A program made the position numbers and the translations under genes. The notes below the pieces were generated by a model. That model ran no database searches. It saw nothing but the letters and a program-made list of their open reading frames with translations, and was not told where the DNA came from. Positions 22,283 through 25,455 of a stretch of 25,455 nt of DNA are shown one piece after another. Within the stretch, counting starts at the first letter, position 1. Every line of letters begins with the position of its first letter. Origin of the DNA: a virus; the IMG/VR virus record IMGVR_UViG_3300021437_000076, positions 1-25,455 of that record. One strand, given 5' to 3'.

Positions 22283-22676
22283 CTGGCTTGAGAGTCTTCT
22301 CGGCTATATCGAGGAGCTTTGCTCGCTCCTGTACGAGTGAAATGCTTACCTGTGACTTGGCGCCAAAGTGTTGAGAATGCGCGTGCTCGAGAATCCAAGC
22401 GGGCGCCCGAAAGTCTCGATTGCCGTGCTTCTGGATTTGGAGCAAAAGTCGAATGCGCCCCTTGGCAATTGCGGCGTCGACCTTGCCGATAAACTCGGCG
22501 AGCGTCTTGTCGCCGTCGGCAGCGCGCTTACGCCAAATGCGGAGAGTGCGGTCAGAGATGCCGGCGCCCGGACATGCCACCGCGAGAGGAATACTGTTCT
22601 CGAGCAGCTGCAGGAGCCGCTCGGAAAGGTCGCGGTTCAGCTTGGGGCGTCGCCCGGGGGTGTTTCGGCCTGCCAA
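22188..22676 (-). CDS. Terminase small subunit (HTH DNA-recognition)
   Basis: The 162-aa protein has a basic N-terminus GRRPKLNRDLSERLLQLLEN and a helix-turn-helix around SIPLAVACPGAGISDRTLRI with WRKRAADGD (residues about 30-56), of the type that binds the packaging site. A central helical part (KVDAAIAKGRIRLLLQIQKH) forms the oligomer, and the acidic Gly-Glu-rich C-terminus ends GEIGETGGDE. The only in-frame start is TTG at 22676, with AGGAAA 7 bases upstream; the frame is open a further 20-odd codons without ATG, GTG or TTG before a TGA. A weak TTG start may limit the dose of this subunit. It heads the late minus-strand operon, and no strong promoter was evident upstream. Confidence 0.82.
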   Translation of the reverse strand: MAGRNTPGRRPKLNRDLSERLLQLLENSIPLAVACPGAGISDRTLRIWRKRAADGDKTLAEFIGKVDAAIAKGRIRLLLQIQKHGNRDFRAPAWILEHAHSQHFGAKSQVSISLVQERAKLLDIAEKTLKPDAYAVLLAAVAAAEDAGANGEGEIGETGGDE

Positions 22677-22783
22677 TGCGCTTGTTTCCTGTTGCGGGAT
22701 TTCGTGTCGATTTTTGGCTGAAGCCGGTAGCTGTTTCCCGGTTCAACCCTAGGATTCAGCTTGTTTTCAGTTGTGGGATATTT

Positions 22784-22811
22784 TTGACTCCACGGCCGAA
22801 GTCGCTAGAAT
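22784..22811 (+). promoter_or_regulatory. Candidate promoter of the ASCH gene
   Basis: TTGACT (22784-22789) and TAGAAT (22806-22811) with 16 bases between are a good sigma70 match (5 of 6 for each). The start point would fall near 22818, about six bases before the ASCH ATG at 22824. The transcript would be almost leaderless, in agreement with the absence of a convincing ribosome binding site there. The intergenic region 22677-22823 separates this gene from the divergent terminase operon. Confidence 0.5.
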
Positions 22812-22823
22812 GATGATTGCATT

Positions 22824-23186
22824 ATGAAATGCCTATCCGTCAAGCAGCCCTGGGCGAGTCTCATCGACAGTGGTCGCAAAACCATCGAGCTACGCAAACG
22901 TCCCTGGAGTTATCGCGGTCCACTGATCATCTGTGCTAGCGGCAAACCTCGTCTAAATACTGCGTACGAGATTGGCCCGCTCGGGGTCTCCATCTGTCTG
23001 GTCGAACTGGTCGATGTGCGTGCCCCACAATTTGGCGACGAGCAGCTAGCTTGCCACTCGACAGATGGCTATCTCTGTTGGTGTCTGCGTCTCATCCGCA
23101 CATTGCCACACGTGTCAATATCTGGGCAATTGTCGCCCTGGAGTCCCGCAACGGACTTGCTCAATCGACTTGGGCTAGCTGCCTAG
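22824..23186 (+). CDS. ASCH-domain protein (PUA-like fold, possible acyl-base amidohydrolase or reader)
   Basis: The 120-aa protein is almost wholly an ASCH domain: MKCLSVKQPWASLIDSGRKT, then IELRKRPWSYRGPLIICASG, then a core with GVSICLVELVDVRAPQ. The GRKTIELR element matches the ASCH signature. K19 aligns with the lysine of E. coli YqfB, a characterised N4-acetylcytidine amidohydrolase; the YqfB Thr is replaced by E22 and E61 may match its Glu. That comparison is from memory. ASCH proteins bind RNA or modified bases, so a reader is equally possible. It is divergent from the terminase operon and convergent with the ABC-GNAT gene, overlapping it by 26 bases. The start follows a nearly leaderless promoter. 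Confidence 0.8.
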   Translation: MKCLSVKQPWASLIDSGRKTIELRKRPWSYRGPLIICASGKPRLNTAYEIGPLGVSICLVELVDVRAPQFGDEQLACHSTDGYLCWCLRLIRTLPHVSISGQLSPWSPATDLLNRLGLAA

Positions 23187-23997
23187 CCTCGTCCGTTTTC
23201 ATTGCGGCGCCGTGAAATTCGAAGCTCGCTGCCCGTCTGTTCGTTGTACGGGTCTTTGCCAGCGATTTCATTTTGCCCCCGTCAGCCGCCGTGAATCCGT
23301 GTGCGGTCAATCGCCAGTTCGGGCTACGTGACTTTGCGGCAATGTCACCTGGATGAGCCGTACGATGAAACGCTCGAAGCCCAAGCCCTGCCCACATGGC
23401 AGCCAGCTCATCGACCAGTACTGCGCCGATCCCAACGCCCTGAAAGTCCGGCAGGCAAACGTTACGATGTGTTCGGCGAGCGCCGCGCCCATCCTTGAGT
23501 CGACCAACGAATGGCAGCCAAGAGCTGAACGCTACCGGGCGTCCGTCATGATAGGCAGCGAAGCACCAAGCGGACTTGCTGAGCTCTGCGCTCATATAGT
23601 GATGCGGCGCGAAAAGTGGCCACATCTGATTGCTGACCCGGCGGATTTCCAGCTCAATTGCTGGCCGTCGCCGAAGTAACCTCCACGCGAAGCGGCCCGC
23701 GTGAGGCTCTAGGATCCAATCGGGCTGCAGCCATTCCACGATGTCATCGTGGCAGCTGACCGCGATAAACTTGCGAGTGCTGCGTCGAATCGCCTTCGAG
23801 ATTGCGCAGGAGCCGATTCGGGCCACCGTGCGATCAATAACCGACGTGAATTCATCAACGACAATGAGTTCGCGATCATCCAACAACGCACGGGCCATTG
23901 TCGAACGAAACTGCTCGCCATTGGACAGAACTCGGAATGGCTTGAGCCAGCTGGGTGGGCTCGAAAATCCGACGGCGCTAAGCGCACCGGTAATGTC
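23161..23997 (-). pseudogene. ABC-ATPase/GNAT fusion, 3' part after an in-frame TGA
   Basis: This is the downstream part of one gene broken by TGA at 23998-24000; the frame continues without shift into DITGALSAVGFSSPPSWLKP. It carries the ABC signature VLSNGEQFR, Walker B LIVVDEFTSVID and the H-loop SCHDD. After WLQPDWILEP comes an acetyltransferase domain with RPAIELEIRRV, SKSAWCFAAYHDGRPVAFSS, the acyl-CoA loop CLPDFQGVGIGAVLVDELAA and HPGDIAAKSRSPNWRL. The longest piece that could start on its own is at ATG 23898, which would lack the signature motif and Walker A. All motifs after the stop are intact, so the change is recent or the stop is read through. It converges on the ASCH gene (26-base overlap). 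Confidence 0.75.
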
Positions 23998-24309
23998 TCA
24001 AATCGAATGCTTGGCGTCGAAGCTGTCGACTAGACTTTTGGACGGGTGCCAGTCGTAACCCTGGACGATGTTGTCGCCGAACAGATGTCGGGCAACTGAA
24101 GTCTTGCCGGCTCCGCTGGGGCCCACGATGAGACCAATTTGCCAGAGGCGCTCATGGAGAGGGACATCGAAGTGATAGGACGCCGACGAGTGTCGGGTCT
24201 CCGGTACGTCGAAAATTCCCTCGAGCTGGACCGCTCGCGGAGTGCGTTCGATCTCGACATTGAGATCTAGATCAACGCGCGGCACTTGTGCCCCATCTCC
24301 TGCGCCCAC
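23998..24309 (-). pseudogene. ABC-ATPase/GNAT fusion, 5' part ending at an in-frame TGA
   Basis: This upstream fragment encodes 103 residues with IGLIVGPSGAGKTSVARHLF, a clean Walker A at residues 63-70, and the family segment GYDWHPSKSLVDSF. It ends at KHSI followed by TGA, where relatives as I remember them continue directly with DIT. A CGA, AGA or GGA codon changed by one base would give it. The start may be ATG 24309 or, with GGGG 5 bases upstream, GTG 24285; both overlap the ParB-like gene. The complete gene would be 23161-24309, about 380 residues. ABC ATPase plus GNAT fusions next to ParB-like genes recur in phages; their biochemical role is not established. Confidence 0.72.
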
Positions 24310-24962
24310 TCGATGACCGCCAGTTGTTCCTCTTCGGATTCAACCGTGATCACCACCTGGAACGAAGTGTCGAGTTTGACTTCCTTCTCGAGTTCACCAA
24401 GACCGTACAGATCGTCTGCGAGTCTATCGATCTTGCTCGGGTCGAAACCCAAATCCTCAACATCGGGAAGACTGAACTCCGACAGAACATCCGGCAGCAA
24501 CTCCGCGTCCCAATCGGCCCATTCGTTCGCCTTGTTGTCGGCAATCGCCAACTGATGCGCCTGTGCGCTTGTCAAGTCAGCGCGAACTCGAACTGGAACC
24601 ATCCCAGTCTCGGCAGTTCGTATCGCATCCGGGTGCCACTTCGATCGTTGTGCCTTGGAGCACTGCGGTAGCTTACGCTGCAGAAGTTGGACGGCTTTCT
24701 TGCGGGTGTGCCCACCAAGAATCTGTTTGCGTCCGCCTGTCGGGTCGATCCACGCCAGAAGAGTCGAACCGAACCCTAGCTTGACGATTAGTTTCGCCAG
24801 CTTGGGCGCCGCTTCGTCGTTCTTCCGCGGGTTCTTCTCCCACGGGTCCAGCTCGTCGATATGCACCCATTCGGCCGCTAAGCCCTCGGACGCGATCGGA
24901 GACGGATCATTTCGGCAGTCCGGCTGATTGCCCGTCTTTTCGGCTGTCGAATTTCGTCCCAT
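24267..24962 (-). CDS. ParB-like nuclease-domain protein
   Basis: The 231-aa protein has a ParB/Srx-type N-terminal domain. VHIDELDPWEKNPRKN is the opening strand-turn. It is followed by LAKLIVKLGFGSTLLAWID and the ILGGHTRKKAVQ motif, equivalent to the GxxR box GxxH/R-R-x-x-A of the family. Later come VPVRVRADLTSAQAHQLAIA with DNKANEWADWD, typical of phage-encoded ParB-like proteins rather than chromosome partition ParB. No helix-turn-helix or C-terminal dimer domain like that of plasmid ParB is seen. The acidic C-terminal part contains FQVVITVESEEEQLAVIEWA. The ATG at 24962 stands 11 bases after a remnant frame, and the ABC-GNAT frame overlaps its end, indicating an operon. Confidence 0.82.
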   Translation of the reverse strand: MGRNSTAEKTGNQPDCRNDPSPIASEGLAAEWVHIDELDPWEKNPRKNDEAAPKLAKLIVKLGFGSTLLAWIDPTGGRKQILGGHTRKKAVQLLQRKLPQCSKAQRSKWHPDAIRTAETGMVPVRVRADLTSAQAHQLAIADNKANEWADWDAELLPDVLSEFSLPDVEDLGFDPSKIDRLADDLYGLGELEKEVKLDTSFQVVITVESEEEQLAVIEWAQEMGHKCRALI

Positions 24963-24973
24963 TGTTGCCGGAT

Positions 24974-25171
24974 CTATTCTTCCGCCTGCGAGTCGGGATG
25001 TTGCCTCTCCCGCCTCCGCGCCTGGCCTTCAATCGCCCGCTCGCCGATGGTCGCGCCTAGGCTGCCCCGTTGCCGCTCCGACGGTCTCAGGCGTATCCTG
25101 CGCCCCGTAGCGGGGTCGGTCCGGTGTGTGAACCACTCGGGCGGGACGTTGACGATTTGGCGGCGCGCCGT
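24974..25171 (-). pseudogene. Startless reading frame following a TGA, upstream of the ParB-like gene
   Basis: After TGA (25172-25174) the frame runs on for 65 sense codons to TAG at 24974, with no ATG, GTG or TTG. The peptide looks protein-like: RQIVNVPPEWFTHRTDPATG followed by an Arg-rich helix (AIEGQARRRERQHPDSQAEE). It ends 11 bases before the ParB-like ATG, as an operon gene would. It is either the 3' part of a gene broken by the TGA or a spurious frame. I do not recognise it. Confidence 0.35.
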
Positions 25172-25324
25172 TCAATCGGAGAACATCGTTCGGACGCTTC
25201 TTGCCGTTCGAAACTCATAAACGACTTGAGTTGTCAAACTCGGGAGCTCTGCCTCGGTCTGCTTCTCAAACGCGTGTTTTTTTGGGCGTCGAATCTGACG
25301 ACTCTCTACGATGGGGGAGTTCAT
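25172..25324 (-). CDS. Short reading frame ending in TGA, possibly the 5' part of a broken gene
   Basis: An ATG at 25324 with GAGG 8 bases upstream gives 50 residues, MNSPIVESRQIRRPKKHAFE to RTARSVRTMFSD. The stop TGA is followed in the same frame by a further 65 open codons. The start lies 17 bases after the TAG of a frame entering from the right, so it fits the operon spacing. An A7 run (25277-25283 region) within it is a possible site of slippage or sequencing error. Family not recognised; low confidence. Confidence 0.3.
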   Translation of the reverse strand: MNSPIVESRQIRRPKKHAFEKQTEAELPSLTTQVVYEFRTARSVRTMFSD

Positions 25325-25341
25325 TCGTGGTGCCTCGTGGG

Positions 25342-25455
25342 CTAGGATGCGCCTATCCCGGTCCGCCCTGGACCATCTGGAGGCGTCACGTTCCGACCAA
25401 AGCCGGCATCCCATCGGGCGGCTACCCCGCGTGAATCAGGGATCTTGACGCACAG
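25342..25455 (-). CDS. C-terminal end of an unidentified upstream gene (partial)
   Basis: From the right edge the minus strand is open for 37 codons, ending in TAG at 25342. The peptide LCVKIPDSRGVAARWDAGF continues to GRTGIGAS. It may be the tail of a gene whose start lies outside the window; with so few residues nothing can be recognised. The next candidate start with a ribosome binding site is 17 bases downstream. Confidence 0.3.
   Translation of the reverse strand: MCVKIPDSRGVAARWDAGFGRNVTPPDGPGRTGIGAS

Noticed and set aside
25103-25115. CCCCG-TAG-CGGGG hairpin as a terminator
   Set aside because: The stem is only 5 bp with a 3-base loop, it lies within a reading frame, and no U-run follows on either strand.
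23161-25324. Alternative genetic code with TGA as a sense codon
   Set aside because: The large structural genes contain no in-frame TGA, and several tightly packed genes end in TGA directly before the next start.
1-25455. CRISPR array, tRNA genes, insertion sequences or attachment sites
   Set aside because: No regularly spaced repeats, cloverleaf-like sequences, transposase frames or terminal inverted repeats were found by reading.

Overview
The window is most of the virion-building half of a contractile-tailed (myovirus-type) phage or prophage with Mu-like gene families. It is moderately G+C-rich by eye. The host cannot be named; a Gram-negative host of moderate to high G+C is the most I would infer. 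No integrase, repressor, transposase or tRNA is visible, so lytic versus temperate is undecided.

Almost everything is one long minus-strand gene train, read from right to left. It starts at about 22.7 kb with terminase small and large subunits, a 77-aa protein and a DUF935-type portal. The head module follows: a fibre-like protein with a duplicated module, a 154-aa protein, a protease-scaffold polyprotein with a nested scaffold start, a decoration protein and the major capsid protein. Next come a gp36-like connector, several small neck or completion proteins, a gp10-like protein and a DUF2635-like protein. The tail module is sheath, tube, two tandem chaperone-like genes, tape measure, a DNA-circularisation-like hub protein, a 112-aa protein, gp44-like hub, gp45-like spike, a proline-rich secreted-looking protein, and the start of a gp25-like wedge gene cut by the left edge. 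Genes mostly touch (ATGA, TAATG, TAGTG or gaps of a few bases), which implies one translationally coupled late operon.

Three places break the pattern. (1) At 18.4-19.1 kb a plus-strand HNH homing endonuclease gene sits between portal and fibre gene, overlapping the portal 3' end antisense. It has its own plausible promoter and a leader with two interleaved, mutually exclusive long helices, one of which buries its ribosome binding site. (2) At 22.8-25.0 kb, upstream of the terminase, there is a ParB-like gene, an ABC-ATPase/GNAT fusion interrupted by one in-frame TGA, and a convergent ASCH-domain gene. Together they look like a nucleic-acid acylation or base-modification cassette. (3) At 11.6-11.9 kb a 66-aa gene is bracketed by a 16-bp direct repeat that encodes the identical C-terminus and stop codon of two neighbouring genes, as if a small gene had been inserted or duplicated cleanly between others.

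The far right (24.97-25.46 kb) holds only small or broken minus-strand reading frames, one with another in-frame TGA.
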